The notes: a model not told the origin generated them from the letters alone. A DNA stretch of 64,000 bases from Paraburkholderia bannensis (GCF_014200455.1 NZ_JACHBW010000009.1:124001-188000), one strand, 5' to 3'; numbered from the stretch's first letter, positions 42,753-51,778 are shown. A program made the numbers and translations.

Positions 42753-43013
42753 TTTTCGTATCGGAAAACGGTCGGAGCGAGGCAGAAAAACAACAGAGCG
42801 CAGCGTTCGAGCGTAGCACTGAACGGGCGCGCTGCGTGAGCCGATTCACGCAGGGAAAGCACCATTTGGCGTGATCGATACCCGTTTCGACGGCACGGGC
42901 AACGGCTGCGCTGCAAGCAAGAATTCGCCCACTTGCGGTACTCTCCGTATTTGCGCCAAAAAGGCGCAAATGTTTCCTTTCTTCTCAGATTGCTTCAAGC
43001 CGGAAACCCCGCC

Positions 43014-44051
43014 ATGTGGACTCTCCCCAGCGCCATCCCGCCCGATTTTGGCACCGGGGCGGTATTTCTCAGCGTGCTCGTGACGCAACTCGGCGTGCCG
43101 GTTCCTGCCGCGCCGGTGCTGATCCTGGCGGGCACGATGGCGGCCGGCGGGGAAGCTTCGTATGGGAATCTGCTGCTGGCGGCGGTGGTGGCCACGCTGT
43201 TCGCCGATTCGCTCTGGTTCTCTGCGGGGCGCCTGCGTGGTCGCCGCCTGCTCAACGGCCTCGTGCGTTTCTCGCTCTCGCTCGATACGACGATTCGCGT
43301 TGCGCGCAACGTGTTCGAACGCCACGGCGCGCCGATTCTCGCGGTGGCGAAGTTCGTGCCGGGACTCGGTCTGATGTCCGCGCCGCTGCTCGGCACCACG
43401 TCGATGGACGTGCGGATTTTTCTGCTCTGGGACGCCATTGGCGCGACGCTTTGGGCCGGCACCTGGCTGATCGGCGGGGCCGCGCTGCATACGGAAATCG
43501 CGCGCTTCGCGATGTTCGTGCGCGCCAACGGCTGGACCATTTTCGACGTGCTCGCGGCCGCGGGCGTGCTGTTTCTCGCTTATCGCTGGGTGCGCCGCCT
43601 GCAGTTGCGCCACTGGCTCGCCACGCACCGCATTTCGCCCGATCAGCTCGACGAGATGATGAAATCCGCCGCGCCGCCGATCGTTTTCGATGCGCGTCCG
43701 CAGGCCGTGCGCGAGAAAGAGGCGTATCGCATTCCGGGCGCGCAGCCGCTCAATCTCGATTCGAGCGAGGCGCTGCCCGCCGAACTGATCGCGCGTCCCA
43801 TCGTGGTGTATTGCGTCTGCCCGAACGAGGTGACGGCCAAGCGCATCGTCAACCGTCTGCGCGACAAGCACATCTATCACGCGCATGCGTTGCGCGGCGG
43901 GCTCGATGCGTGGGAGCGGCGCGGTTATCCGGTCGAGCCGCTGTCGTCGGAATTCCATCGCGCGCACGGGCTGACCGACGAGGAATTCGAAGGCGGGTTC
44001 GAAACAGACGCCGGGCAGGAATTCACGGTGCGCGCGAGCCTTTCCAAGTAA
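43014..44051 (+). CDS. DedA (VTT) membrane protein fused to a rhodanese domain
   Basis: A 345-residue fusion. Residues ~10-195 form a DedA/SNARE-associated (VTT) membrane domain with VTQLGVPVPAAPVLILAG and AKFVPGLGLMSAPLLG; the usual Arg of the F-x-R-F-x-P-G motif is Lys113. Residues ~215-310 form a rhodanese domain (IVFDARPQAV..HIPGA-like..VVYCVCPNEVTAKR) with candidate sulphur-carrier Cys267 or Cys269. DedA proteins flip phospholipids or undecaprenyl phosphate; rhodaneses carry persulphide. The reason for the fusion is not established. GGAA lies 8 nt before the ATG. The upstream extension to 42933 has no ribosome site. Confidence 0.9.
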   Translation: MWTLPSAIPPDFGTGAVFLSVLVTQLGVPVPAAPVLILAGTMAAGGEASYGNLLLAAVVATLFADSLWFSAGRLRGRRLLNGLVRFSLSLDTTIRVARNVFERHGAPILAVAKFVPGLGLMSAPLLGTTSMDVRIFLLWDAIGATLWAGTWLIGGAALHTEIARFAMFVRANGWTIFDVLAAAGVLFLAYRWVRRLQLRHWLATHRISPDQLDEMMKSAAPPIVFDARPQAVREKEAYRIPGAQPLNLDSSEALPAELIARPIVVYCVCPNEVTAKRIVNRLRDKHIYHAHALRGGLDAWERRGYPVEPLSSEFHRAHGLTDEEFEGGFETDAGQEFTVRASLSK

Positions 44052-44397
44052 GACCGCTTGATGTCGCGCGATGCCAAGGCTTCGCGCGACATTGACCTGG
44101 ACGCGTCAATCGAGCGCGATTCTCGCGTCGCACACATCTCATGCGCGCTGGCGGCGCGAACCGCCGCCGACATTGCGGCCTGCATCGTGCGCCATCTGTG
44201 CATATCTGGAACAGCAGCGGCATCAGATACGGCGCTGCGCCAATGCCGATGCGCGTGAAAATACGAACGCGCTTTATGCACAGCCTCCAGCGGGTGTCCA
44301 GGCGGCTGGAAGATCGCGACGGGCACGGGGCAGCGCCACGGAGAGGCGCGTACACTCATCGGCGCTTCTTCAACGCACGATTTGTGGAGGATAGGAA
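44052..44397. other. non-coding gap with a strong hairpin
   Basis: ATGTCGCGCGA (44061-44071) pairs perfectly with TCGCGCGACAT (44082-44092) just after the DedA-rhodanese stop. There is no T tract, so it is a Rho-assisted or stability element at most. The remainder shows no gene; short frames on both strands look like GC shadows. Confidence 0.5.
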
Positions 44398-45426
44398 ATG
44401 GAATACCGTTTTCTGGGCGCGTCGGGCTTCAAGGTGCCGGTGCTGAGCTTCGGCACCGGCACCTTCGGCGGCAAGGGCGAGTTCTTCGAGGCGTGGGGCG
44501 CGACCGATGTGGCCGAGGCGAGCCGCCTGATCGACATCTGCCTCGATGCGGGCGTGACGATGTTCGATACCGCGGATATATACTCGCGCGGCATCTCGGA
44601 GTCGGTGCTCGGCGAGGCGCTCAAGGGTCGTCGCGACAAGGCGATCATCTCGACCAAGGCGACGTTTCGCTTCGACGATGACGACGCCAACAACGTCGGC
44701 TCGTCGCGCTTTCATCTGAAGCGCGCCGTCGACGCTGCGCTCAAGCGTCTGCAAACCGACTACATCGACCTGTTTCAGCTGCACGGCTTCGACGCGAGGA
44801 CACCCGCAGAGGAAGTGCTGTCGACGCTCGACGAACTGGTGCGCGCGGGCAAGATTCTCTATACCGGCGTGTCGAACTTTTCGGGCTGGCACCTGATGAA
44901 GTCGCTGGGCGTGGCGGACCGCTACGGCTATCCGCGCTATGTCGCCAATCAGACCTATTACTCGCTGATCGGGCGCGACTACGAATGGGAGTTGATGCCG
45001 CTTGGCATCGATCAGGGCGTGGGCGCGGTGGTGTGGAGCCCGCTCGGCTGGGGGCGTCTGACCGGCAAGATTCGCCGCGGCCAGCCGCTGCCGCAGACGA
45101 GCCGCCTGCACAAGACGGCCGAGCAGGGGCCGCCGGTTCCCGATGAATATCTGTTTCGCGTGCTCGATGCCATCGACGAAGTGGCGCAGGAAACCGGCAA
45201 GACTGTGCCGCAGATCGCGCTGAACTGGCTGCTGCAACGGCCAACGGTATCGACCGTGCTGATCGGCGCGCGCGACGAAGCGCAGTTACGCCAGAACCTG
45301 GGCGCGGTGGGCTGGAATCTCACGGCCGAGCAGGTCGCGAAGCTCGACGCCGCGAGCGCGGTGCGGCCCGTGTATCCGTACTGGCATCAGGAAGGGTTTA
45401 GCGAGCGCAATCCCTCGCCGGTCTGA
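44398..45426 (+). CDS. aldo/keto reductase
   Basis: A 342-residue NADPH-dependent oxidoreductase of the AKR (YajO/Gfo-like) barrel. The catalytic Asp is in FDTADIYSRG, Tyr in the same segment, Lys in ISTKATFRF and His in FQLHGFD. The C-terminal nucleotide-binding STVLIGARDEAQLRQNL motif is intact. Substrate not assignable (aldehydes or sugars). A strong GGAGG site precedes the ATG. Monocistronic. Confidence 0.92.
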   Translation: MEYRFLGASGFKVPVLSFGTGTFGGKGEFFEAWGATDVAEASRLIDICLDAGVTMFDTADIYSRGISESVLGEALKGRRDKAIISTKATFRFDDDDANNVGSSRFHLKRAVDAALKRLQTDYIDLFQLHGFDARTPAEEVLSTLDELVRAGKILYTGVSNFSGWHLMKSLGVADRYGYPRYVANQTYYSLIGRDYEWELMPLGIDQGVGAVVWSPLGWGRLTGKIRRGQPLPQTSRLHKTAEQGPPVPDEYLFRVLDAIDEVAQETGKTVPQIALNWLLQRPTVSTVLIGARDEAQLRQNLGAVGWNLTAEQVAKLDAASAVRPVYPYWHQEGFSERNPSPV

Positions 45427-45459
45427 CGCTGCCCGCGCCGCACGCTATGCGGTAGCGAT

Positions 45460-45636
45460 TCACTCGGACTCGGCGGAACGCAGGATTTGCGCTGCGCCGA
45501 GGTGGATCGCCAGCGCGTAGAAGTCGCGCTCGGCGAGATTGGCGGCCTTGGCGATCGCCATGGCGCGGTCGTGGTCGTGCGGATGCAGCAGCAGTTTGAC
45601 TTCGATCTTGGCGGGCGGCTTGAGGGTGAACTCCAT
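45460..45636 (-). CDS. small hypothetical protein
   Basis: A 58-residue soluble protein (MEFTLKPPAKIEVKLLLHPHDHDRAM...) with a predicted strand and then two helices. No family recognised. GGAGA lies 8 nt before this ATG; a longer in-frame start lacks one. It converges on the aldo/keto reductase gene. Confidence 0.6.
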   Translation of the reverse strand: MEFTLKPPAKIEVKLLLHPHDHDRAMAIAKAANLAERDFYALAIHLGAAQILRSAESE

Positions 45637-45788
45637 GGCACATCTCCATCGGTAATCGGGCGCATAGCCCGTGTCGGGTGCGAAGCCCATTACCGGCCGC
45701 CAGTGTTCGCGCAAGCGCGAGCCGTTCGCCGCGGCTGACGCTGTGGCGCTGAGAACGGCAATTGACGTGGAGTGGGCCTGAGATTCTG

Positions 45789-45816
45789 GCCGTCGCGCCA
45801 TAAAGGGCGCGACGGC
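45789..45816. other. perfect 11-bp hairpin
   Basis: GCCGTCGCGCC and GGCGCGACGGC pair exactly around a 6-nt loop, 19 bases beyond the stop of the 36-codon frame on the minus strand. No T run follows. Confidence 0.55.
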
Positions 45817-45834
45817 GCGATGCGCGTGCCGGCG

Positions 45835-45945
45835 TTAGCGCGGCGCGGGCGCTCGTCCTGCGACTGCAAAAGAAGCAAAAGGACTGCGGGTGAAGCGGGT
45901 ATTCGGTGTCTTGTACGGCGGATACGGCAGGCAAGCACACTGCAT
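45835..45945 (-). CDS. possible 36-residue peptide
   Basis: Short minus-strand frame with an ATG and a TAA. GGAGG lies 10 nt before the start, the best ribosome site in this intergenic region. The peptide begins MQCACLPYPPYKTPNTRF and is rich in Pro, Ala and Arg, with two Cys near the N-terminus. No family recognised. It may be a regulatory leader or small peptide, or chance. Confidence 0.3.
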   Translation of the reverse strand: MQCACLPYPPYKTPNTRFTRSPFASFAVAGRAPAPR

Positions 45946-46215
45946 GGGTAACCAACCTCCAGAATTATTTTTCTGCTGCGGTCGGGCACCGCATATGGTA
46001 CGGACCAGAGTATAGCCAGATCCGGGACTAGGGTAAACACTTAGATCGTTACCTGATCGTCAAATCATTGTTGCAGCAGATGAGAAGATCGAGCGTCAAT
46101 ACCGGACGGCGCCAGCGTGGCGCGGTCCGGTACGGGGTAATAGCGGGGGAACGACAGAGGAACGGCAGGGGACGGGCGGCGACGCCGCCCGGATGGGCTT
46201 GATTGCGTAGGCGTT

Positions 46216-46917
46216 TTAGCCCGTGGTGTCCTTGCGCAGGCGCGCGCGCGCCTCGCCGAGCGATTCGAAGCGGCCGTGTGTGTCGTCGAAGATCGAAACC
46301 GTGCCCTGGCCGATGTCGTACACCCAGCCCTGCAACTGCAGCTGGTTCTGCGCCGTGCGGGCCGCGACGGCCGGGTGAGTGCGCAGGTGCGTAAGCTGGA
46401 GGCGGACGTTTTCTTCCACCAGCGCCTGCACGATCTGGTTTTCGTCCAGGCCGCGCGTCTGCACCACGCTGCGCGCCGCTTCGGCATTGCGCAGCCAGGC
46501 GGTGACCGTGGGCATGCCGGCGGTCGCCGCACCACCCGAGGCCAGGCCCTTCATCGCGCCGCAGTCGGTATGGCCGCACAGCACGATCTGCTTGACGTTC
46601 AGCGCCATCACGGCGAATTCGACCACGGCCGACACGCCGCCGAGCATCTCGCCGTAAGCCGGCACGATATTGCCGATGTTGCGGCACACGAACAGCTCGC
46701 CGGGACGCGCCTGGGTGATCATTTCCGGCGACACGCGCGAGTCGGCGCAGGTAATGAACAGCGTATGCGGGGCCTGACTATGGGCGAGGCTGCGGAACAG
46801 GTCCTGGTTGCCCGGGAACACCTGATGAGTGAACTCGTCCACGCCGTCGAGGAGGTGCAGCAGATCGCAGCCGCACGATTCGGAGTGTTCGTCGTGCGAG
46901 TGGTTATGTTCTGGCAT
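46216..46917 (-). CDS. can: beta-carbonic anhydrase
   Basis: A 233-residue beta-class carbonic anhydrase interconverting CO2 and bicarbonate in the cytoplasm. Zinc ligands Cys57 (FITCADSRV), His116 and Cys119 (CGHTDCGAMKG) and the Asp59-Arg61 dyad are intact. The N-terminus carries an unusual metal-binding-looking tail (MPEHNHSHDEHSESCGCD). GAGAG precedes this ATG; a start 33 bases upstream (46950) lacks a site and is less likely. It stands alone. Confidence 0.92.
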   Translation of the reverse strand: MPEHNHSHDEHSESCGCDLLHLLDGVDEFTHQVFPGNQDLFRSLAHSQAPHTLFITCADSRVSPEMITQARPGELFVCRNIGNIVPAYGEMLGGVSAVVEFAVMALNVKQIVLCGHTDCGAMKGLASGGAATAGMPTVTAWLRNAEAARSVVQTRGLDENQIVQALVEENVRLQLTHLRTHPAVAARTAQNQLQLQGWVYDIGQGTVSIFDDTHGRFESLGEARARLRKDTTG

Positions 46918-47360
46918 GGAAGTTTCTCTCTCTTTATCATCAATCGACACAATCGAATGGCACAGCGGGAGTTTACGCCGGGCCGCCGCGTTTCAGGTTG
47001 GAAACAAGCGGACGGGCGTGCGTTTTTCCCGTTTCCGATCATCGCCTGAGCGGATGAACCGGGCGCTACCTGAGCATTTGAAAGCGTATTTTCTCACGCA
47101 CCGTGCATTCGCTGCAGCACATCAAAAGCTATGTTCCGCATCGGCGCGGCGTGGTGCGAGGGCTTTTGTCATACGACCGGCCAGTCGGTCTTCAGCGCCT
47201 GTGCGCATGGCTCCGAGGCCGGCGGGGCAGCATTGTACGCGACGCGGCGATTTATGTGAGCGGGCGTTTCCAGAAGGAAACCTGGCCGCATGGACCGGCG
47301 GTGCGGCATATATTTCAGCCGCCCGATCTTATCGGTATGGATAGCGAAATGGTGATCGCA
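46918..47360. other. non-coding gap upstream of the carbonic anhydrase gene
   Basis: No gene recognised. Frames such as 47103-47522 (+) run antisense through the MFS gene and have no ribosome site. The carbonic anhydrase promoter must lie at the left end; no clear boxes were picked out. Confidence 0.45.
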
Positions 47361-47397
47361 AGAAAAACGCCCGCCGTGATGCTGCGCGGCAGGCGTC
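47361..47397 (-). terminator. terminator of the MFS gene (minus strand)
   Basis: On the minus strand: ACGCCTGCCGCG, a short loop, then CACGGCGGGCGT followed by T4C. Nineteen bases beyond the MFS stop. Confidence 0.78.
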
Positions 47398-47416
47398 ATT
47401 CAGACGGCGCGGCGGA

Positions 47417-48661
47417 TCAGGATTCCATCGCAGGCTGCGTCGCGCCGGCGCGTCGGCCCGGCATGAAGTACCACAGGCCCGCGACCGTTTGCAGCACGAT
47501 CAGCGCAGTCCAGACGGTCTGATGCGCGGCCACCGGATAGTGCCCATCGACGGCGCTCCAGTGGCCGAGCGCCGCGCCGATGGCGATCTGCGTGACGAAG
47601 ATGCCGACGAAGATCACCAGCGTGAAAGTGGTGTTGACGCGGCCGATCATGCGCGCGGGGAAGTACTCAGCCAGCACCGCATAGGTGAGGATGCCGGTGC
47701 CTCCCAGCGCACCGTAAGCGGCCCACAGCAGCGGTGCGGGCAGCGGCACGCGTGCGGCCAGCAGCGCCTGGACCACCACGAACAGCGCCATCGTCACGCC
47801 GGAAAAGCGCGCCACGCTCACGCCGCGTCGCTCGAAGGCGCGCGCGAGCGCCCCGAAGCCGATATTGCCGCCAATGAACGCACCGCCCAGCACGGAAACC
47901 AGCGAGGCCGCGCGCGAAGCCGCGTCCACCGTGCCCGCGGGCGTCACGTCACGCAGGAACGCGCCCACCCAGAGCGACTGCATCGCGTAGAACACCGTCT
48001 GTGTCAGCGCCGAAAACGTCGCCGTCTTCCAGAACGCGTGGCTGCGCAGGATATGCGCGGTGCCCTTGAACTGTTCGAGCACGCTCGCCTGATGGTGGGT
48101 GTCGCGCGTGCGCGGGCCGCCGATCCAGATGATCGCCGCGACGGCCGCCGTGAGCACGGCCAGACCCAGGCTCACCGATCGCCACGGCGCGATCGTCAGC
48201 AGCCAGGAGAGCGGTGCGCCCACCGCTACGCCGCCAAGGCCGCCCACGGCCATCACCAGACCGTTGACGAGCGTGAGCTGGGCGACGGGGAAGTGCTGGG
48301 CCGTGGCCTTGAACGCGCCGCCCAGGCACACGGACACGCCCACGCCCACCAGCAGACGGCCGAACATCATCACGCCCATGCTGTGCGAGAGCCCGAATAC
48401 GAGCGCGCCGGCGGCGGCCACCAGCATCACGCAGGCGGTCACGCGGCGCGGGCCGAAGTGGTCGAGCAGCACGCCGCCCGGAATCTGCGCGCCCGCGAAG
48501 CCCAGGAAGTACAGGCTCGTCAAGGTGCCGAGATCGGTGGCGGTGAAGCCCATTTCGTGCGTCAGAAACGGCGCGAAGCCGAGGTTGACGCCCCGGAACA
48601 GATACGAGACGAAATAGCCGAGCGCGAACACGGCGAATACGCGCAATCTGAGTGCGGTCAT
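47417..48661 (-). CDS. MFS transporter
   Basis: A 414-residue, 12-helix major facilitator. Helix 1 is GYFVSYLFRGVNLGFAP; the motif A-like loop between helices 2 and 3 is LLDHFGPRRVTA. The layout resembles the organic-anion/nitrate-nitrite-like branch that appears with LysR regulators in Burkholderiales. Substrate unknown. It is divergent from a GcvA-like LysR gene with a 166-base shared control region, suggesting that the LysR protein regulates it. Confidence 0.88.
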   Translation of the reverse strand: MTALRLRVFAVFALGYFVSYLFRGVNLGFAPFLTHEMGFTATDLGTLTSLYFLGFAGAQIPGGVLLDHFGPRRVTACVMLVAAAGALVFGLSHSMGVMMFGRLLVGVGVSVCLGGAFKATAQHFPVAQLTLVNGLVMAVGGLGGVAVGAPLSWLLTIAPWRSVSLGLAVLTAAVAAIIWIGGPRTRDTHHQASVLEQFKGTAHILRSHAFWKTATFSALTQTVFYAMQSLWVGAFLRDVTPAGTVDAASRAASLVSVLGGAFIGGNIGFGALARAFERRGVSVARFSGVTMALFVVVQALLAARVPLPAPLLWAAYGALGGTGILTYAVLAEYFPARMIGRVNTTFTLVIFVGIFVTQIAIGAALGHWSAVDGHYPVAAHQTVWTALIVLQTVAGLWYFMPGRRAGATQPAMES

Positions 48662-48827
48662 GATGCGGACGGTCGACAGGGGCGCGCGGTGCCGTGCAGA
48701 AAGCTAAAAACAGGCAGTGCCGCGCGCCTCGAAAGCGTTTTGAATGGCTGGGACACGATTATTGGCGAAAGCCAGGCACGAGGCCAGCGAGAGATTTCAG
48801 CCGCGATTGTGAGTAGAATTTGACGTC

Positions 48828-49709
48828 ATGTCCCGATCGCTCCCTCCCTTGCAGGCCCTGCGCGCGCTAGAAGCGGCGGCGCGGCGGCGCAGTTTCAGCC
48901 GTGCGGCAGAAGAATTGCATTTGACGCACAGCGCCGTGAGTCACCATTTGCGCGCGCTCGAAGCGGAACTCGGCGTCGAGCTGTTCCGGCGTGCGGGCAG
49001 CCGCATGATTCCCACCGCGGCGGGTGCGCAACTCGCCGAGCGGGTGCGGCGCAGCCTCGAAGACCTGCGCGAGGCGCTGGACGCCACGCGTCCTGGCGTG
49101 AGCGGCGTGACGCGGCTGGAACTGAGCGTGATGTCCGATTTCGCGTCGGTCTGGCTGATTCCGCGTCTGGGCGACTTCTACGATCGCCATCCGGATGTCG
49201 ATCTCTCCGTGCGCATGCACGCCGACGTCACGCCGCCCGATCCCTATCCCTTCGATATCGGCATCTGGCATCGTCGCGTGGACGAGCCCGGTTTCCAGAT
49301 CCGCAAACTGCTCGACGACCAGGTGGTGGCCGTATGCAGCCCCACGCTGCTGGCGCGTTATCCCGGCTTTCGCATCGAAGATCTGGCCGCCATGCCCTTG
49401 CTGCGTTTCTCGCGCCGCTCGTGGCGCGACTTCTTCGAGGCGGCAGGCGTAGCCGGCGACGAGCCCGAACGCGGCCCGGTTTTCGACGACGCAGGATTGC
49501 TGTTGCAGGCCACCGTTGCGGGTCAGGGCGCGGCAACGGCACGTTTGCAGCTTGCGCGCGGTTTTATCGAGCGTGGCGAACTGGTGCAACTCGGCCAGGC
49601 GCGCATACCCGCTGCGCTCGATTACTACTTCACCTGGCGCGAAGGGCACCCGCGTGAAGCCGCGATCCAGCAGTTCTATCGCTGGGTGAAGGCGCAACTC
49701 GCCATGTGA
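48828..49709 (+). CDS. LysR-type regulator, GcvA-like
   Basis: A 293-residue LysR protein opening SRSLPPLQALRALEAAARRRSFSRAAEELHLTHSAVSHHLRALE, the signature style of the GcvA subgroup. A substrate domain follows (LELSVMSDFASVWLIPRLGDFYDRHPDVDL). Divergent from and probably controlling the MFS gene. Effector unknown. No clear T-N11-A dyad was found in the intergenic region. Confidence 0.9.
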   Translation: MSRSLPPLQALRALEAAARRRSFSRAAEELHLTHSAVSHHLRALEAELGVELFRRAGSRMIPTAAGAQLAERVRRSLEDLREALDATRPGVSGVTRLELSVMSDFASVWLIPRLGDFYDRHPDVDLSVRMHADVTPPDPYPFDIGIWHRRVDEPGFQIRKLLDDQVVAVCSPTLLARYPGFRIEDLAAMPLLRFSRRSWRDFFEAAGVAGDEPERGPVFDDAGLLLQATVAGQGAATARLQLARGFIERGELVQLGQARIPAALDYYFTWREGHPREAAIQQFYRWVKAQLAM

Positions 49710-50232
49710 CGCGTCACGCGAAGGCAACATTCAACATCAGCCTTCAGCGCGCGTTTTTTTCTTTCGTGAGTAAATGCGGGTAAAACCTGTGTTGGCGTTT
49801 GTCAACGCTGAGTGAATGCCGCGCGTTGCTGGTCGATAAGGACGTTCAATTGTGCGTCAATCAATTATGCTATGCCGGGCTATTCGCGCTGCATGCACCG
49901 GATTGGCGCGTCCTTAAATGCTATTCAATAGCATTTTGAATGGCGTGTTTTATCCTGGCATGCGGGACGGCGTGTGGACGCGGACTTGCCGGCTGCAGCG
50001 ATTCCTCGGTGGAATCGAAGCATTTCACCCACACTCGAATAGTTATAGCGGCAGCTTTCACATCAGGCTCGAACTAAATGGAGTATCGTTAGTCCCCAAA
50101 GTGCCGGGCAGGGCGAATGGATAGTAATGGCCGCCATGCCGGCAGCGCGGTTTTCGGTAGTGAAGGGTGTGTAGTGCACGGGTCCATTATTCAGGTGGGC
50201 CATCAAAAAACTGTGACAACAGGAGAAACTGC
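49710..50232. other. 523-bp gap before the BON gene
   Basis: No gene recognised; the frame 49918-50124 lacks a ribosome site and family resemblance. The AT-rich stretch 49740-49930 probably contains the BON-gene promoter. No clear terminator is seen for the LysR gene. Confidence 0.45.
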
Positions 50233-50610
50233 ATGAAGGCTATTCAGGCGTTCAAACTGGCAGCCGGCACGATGCTGGTCGCTGCTTCGCTTCACGTCTA
50301 TGCGCAGGACGCCGCCAGCGCAGCCGCGCCGACCGACAGCGCCAAGGCCCAGGTCCAGCAGTCGAAACAGCAATACAAGTCGGCCAAGGCCGCCAACCGT
50401 GCGCTCTCGCGCAAGGTCCGCGCTGCACTCGCGAAGGACAAGGACATCAGCGTGGCCAACATCACCGTGCGTGCCAAGGACGGCGCTGTGATCCTCGAAG
50501 GCACCGTGCCGGAGCAAAGTCAGGTCGACCACGCCACGGACGTGGCGAAGGGCGTGCCTGGCGTGACGTCGGTGAAGAATGCACTGACGATCCGTCCGGT
50601 TGGGACCTGA
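50233..50610 (+). CDS. BON-domain periplasmic protein (OsmY-like)
   Basis: A 125-residue exported protein. The signal peptide (MKAIQAFKLAAGTMLVAASLHVYAQ) is followed by an Ala/Ser/Gln-rich linker, then one BON domain (LSRKVRAALAKDKDISVANITVRAKDGAVILEGTVPEQSQVDHATDVAKGVPGVTSVKNAL). BON domains bind phospholipid or stabilise membranes; OsmY-type members respond to osmotic stress. The usual OsmY has two BON domains, this has one. AGGAGA precedes the ATG. Monocistronic with its own terminator. Confidence 0.9.
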   Translation: MKAIQAFKLAAGTMLVAASLHVYAQDAASAAAPTDSAKAQVQQSKQQYKSAKAANRALSRKVRAALAKDKDISVANITVRAKDGAVILEGTVPEQSQVDHATDVAKGVPGVTSVKNALTIRPVGT

Positions 50611-50647
50611 TCGCAGTCGTATTGCGTAGCCGTATCACGCAATATCA

Positions 50648-50694
50648 AAGCCGTACCGGCAATCCGCGTAGCGGGTTGTCCGTACGGCTTTTTT
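50648..50694 (+). terminator. terminator of the BON gene
   Basis: AAGCCGTAC / GTACGGCTT stem around a ~25-nt loop that itself can pair partly, followed by T4. Four bases before the convergent LysR stop. Confidence 0.78.
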
Positions 50695-50698
50695 GCTT

Positions 50699-51652
50699 TC
50701 AGGGCTCGACATATTGCATCGATGGCGATTCACCGAGTAGTAGCGCCTGATTCGCGTCGGCGGCGGCGCGCAGATAATCCCATAGCGAGGTAATGCGCCG
50801 CAGCTTGCGCAATTCCTCGCGGCTGCAGAGCCAGAAGCGTCGCGTCACCATCACTTCGTCGGGCAGGATGCTCACCAGTCGCGGATCGGGTTCGGCCATA
50901 AAGCACGGCAGGATCGCGAGCGCGCTGCCTTGCAGCGCCGCGTGATATTGCGCGATCACACTGGTGCTGCACAGACTCGCGGTTACGTTGGGCGCGGTGC
51001 GCTCCAGATAAAGCAGTTCGTGGCTGAAGGCCAGATCGGCGACATAGTTGATGAAGGCATGCTGGCGCAGATCCGCGGCGCAGCGTATCGGCGCATGCTG
51101 TTGCAGATATTCAGGTGTGCCATAGAGTCTGAGGCGGTAGTCGCATAACTTCGTATAGACATACTGGCCGCGTTCGGGCCGTTCGAGCATGACCGCCAGA
51201 TCGGCTTCGCGTTTGGACAGACTCACGAAATGCGGCACTGGCAGCAGATCGATCGACATGTCCGGATGCTTGCCCGTGAAGCGTGCGAGTTGCGGCGCAA
51301 GAAAAAAGCAGCCGAAGCCTTCAGTCGATCCCACCCGCACATGGCCCGAAAGCGACTGCGCGCCCAGCGCGAATTGCTCGCTGGCCGATTGCACCGTGGT
51401 TTCCACCGCATCGGCATAAGCCAGCAGACGCTGGCCTTCCGCCGTGAGCACGAAGCCGCCTGCGCGCGACTTGTCGAATAGCACGGTGCCCAATGCCGTT
51501 TCCAGTTCGCGCACGCGCCGCGCGACGGTGGTGTGATCCACGCCCAGCCGCTTTGCGGCGGCGCTCGCGCGCTGTGTGCGCGCCACTTCGAGGAAGTAGC
51601 GCAAATCGTCCCAGTTCAATGTCTCCACCTGTCCCGTTGTGTTTTTTTGCAT
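50699..51652 (-). CDS. LysR-type regulator of the mmsAB locus
   Basis: A 317-residue LysR protein: helix-turn-helix LRYFLEVARTQRASAAAKRLGVDHTTVARRVRELE, then an effector domain. It is transcribed divergently from the MHS transporter and mmsAB and shares a 126-base intergenic region holding a T-N11-A dyad, so it is the likely local regulator. In pseudomonads mmsAB is controlled by an AraC-type MmsR, so LysR control here is a different arrangement. Effector unknown. Confidence 0.88.
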   Translation of the reverse strand: MQKNTTGQVETLNWDDLRYFLEVARTQRASAAAKRLGVDHTTVARRVRELETALGTVLFDKSRAGGFVLTAEGQRLLAYADAVETTVQSASEQFALGAQSLSGHVRVGSTEGFGCFFLAPQLARFTGKHPDMSIDLLPVPHFVSLSKREADLAVMLERPERGQYVYTKLCDYRLRLYGTPEYLQQHAPIRCAADLRQHAFINYVADLAFSHELLYLERTAPNVTASLCSTSVIAQYHAALQGSALAILPCFMAEPDPRLVSILPDEVMVTRRFWLCSREELRKLRRITSLWDYLRAAADANQALLLGESPSMQYVEP

Positions 51653-51673
51653 ATCGGATGGGCTTTTTCGTCT

Positions 51674-51688
51674 ATATGCCGAGCATAT
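51674..51688. promoter_or_regulatory. LysR-type operator between LysR and MHS genes
   Basis: ATATGC-CGA-GCATAT is a perfect dyad containing T-N11-A, the LysR-box form. It is close to the LysR start (autoregulation) and about 90 bases before the transporter start. Confidence 0.6.
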
Positions 51689-51778
51689 TCGAATAACTAT
51701 ACTCGTTAGCAGACCGCTTCATAAAAGCTTGCAGCCGATACGGCAGACGGTCGCCTACTATAAAGATGGAGACAAACG

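Larger units (their letters stand above)
45637..46215. other. 580-bp region holding only a possible micro-gene
   Basis: Apart from the 36-codon frame and the hairpin described separately, no gene was recognised. The stretch 45955-46080 is AT-richer and probably carries a minus-strand promoter. Confidence 0.45.

Noticed and set aside
47103..47522. 139-codon plus-strand frame before the MFS gene
   Set aside because: Runs antisense into the MFS coding region and through its terminator; composition like random GC-rich sequence.
49918..50124. 68-codon frame upstream of the BON gene
   Set aside because: It starts ATG but has no Shine-Dalgarno sequence and no family pattern; left as intergenic.
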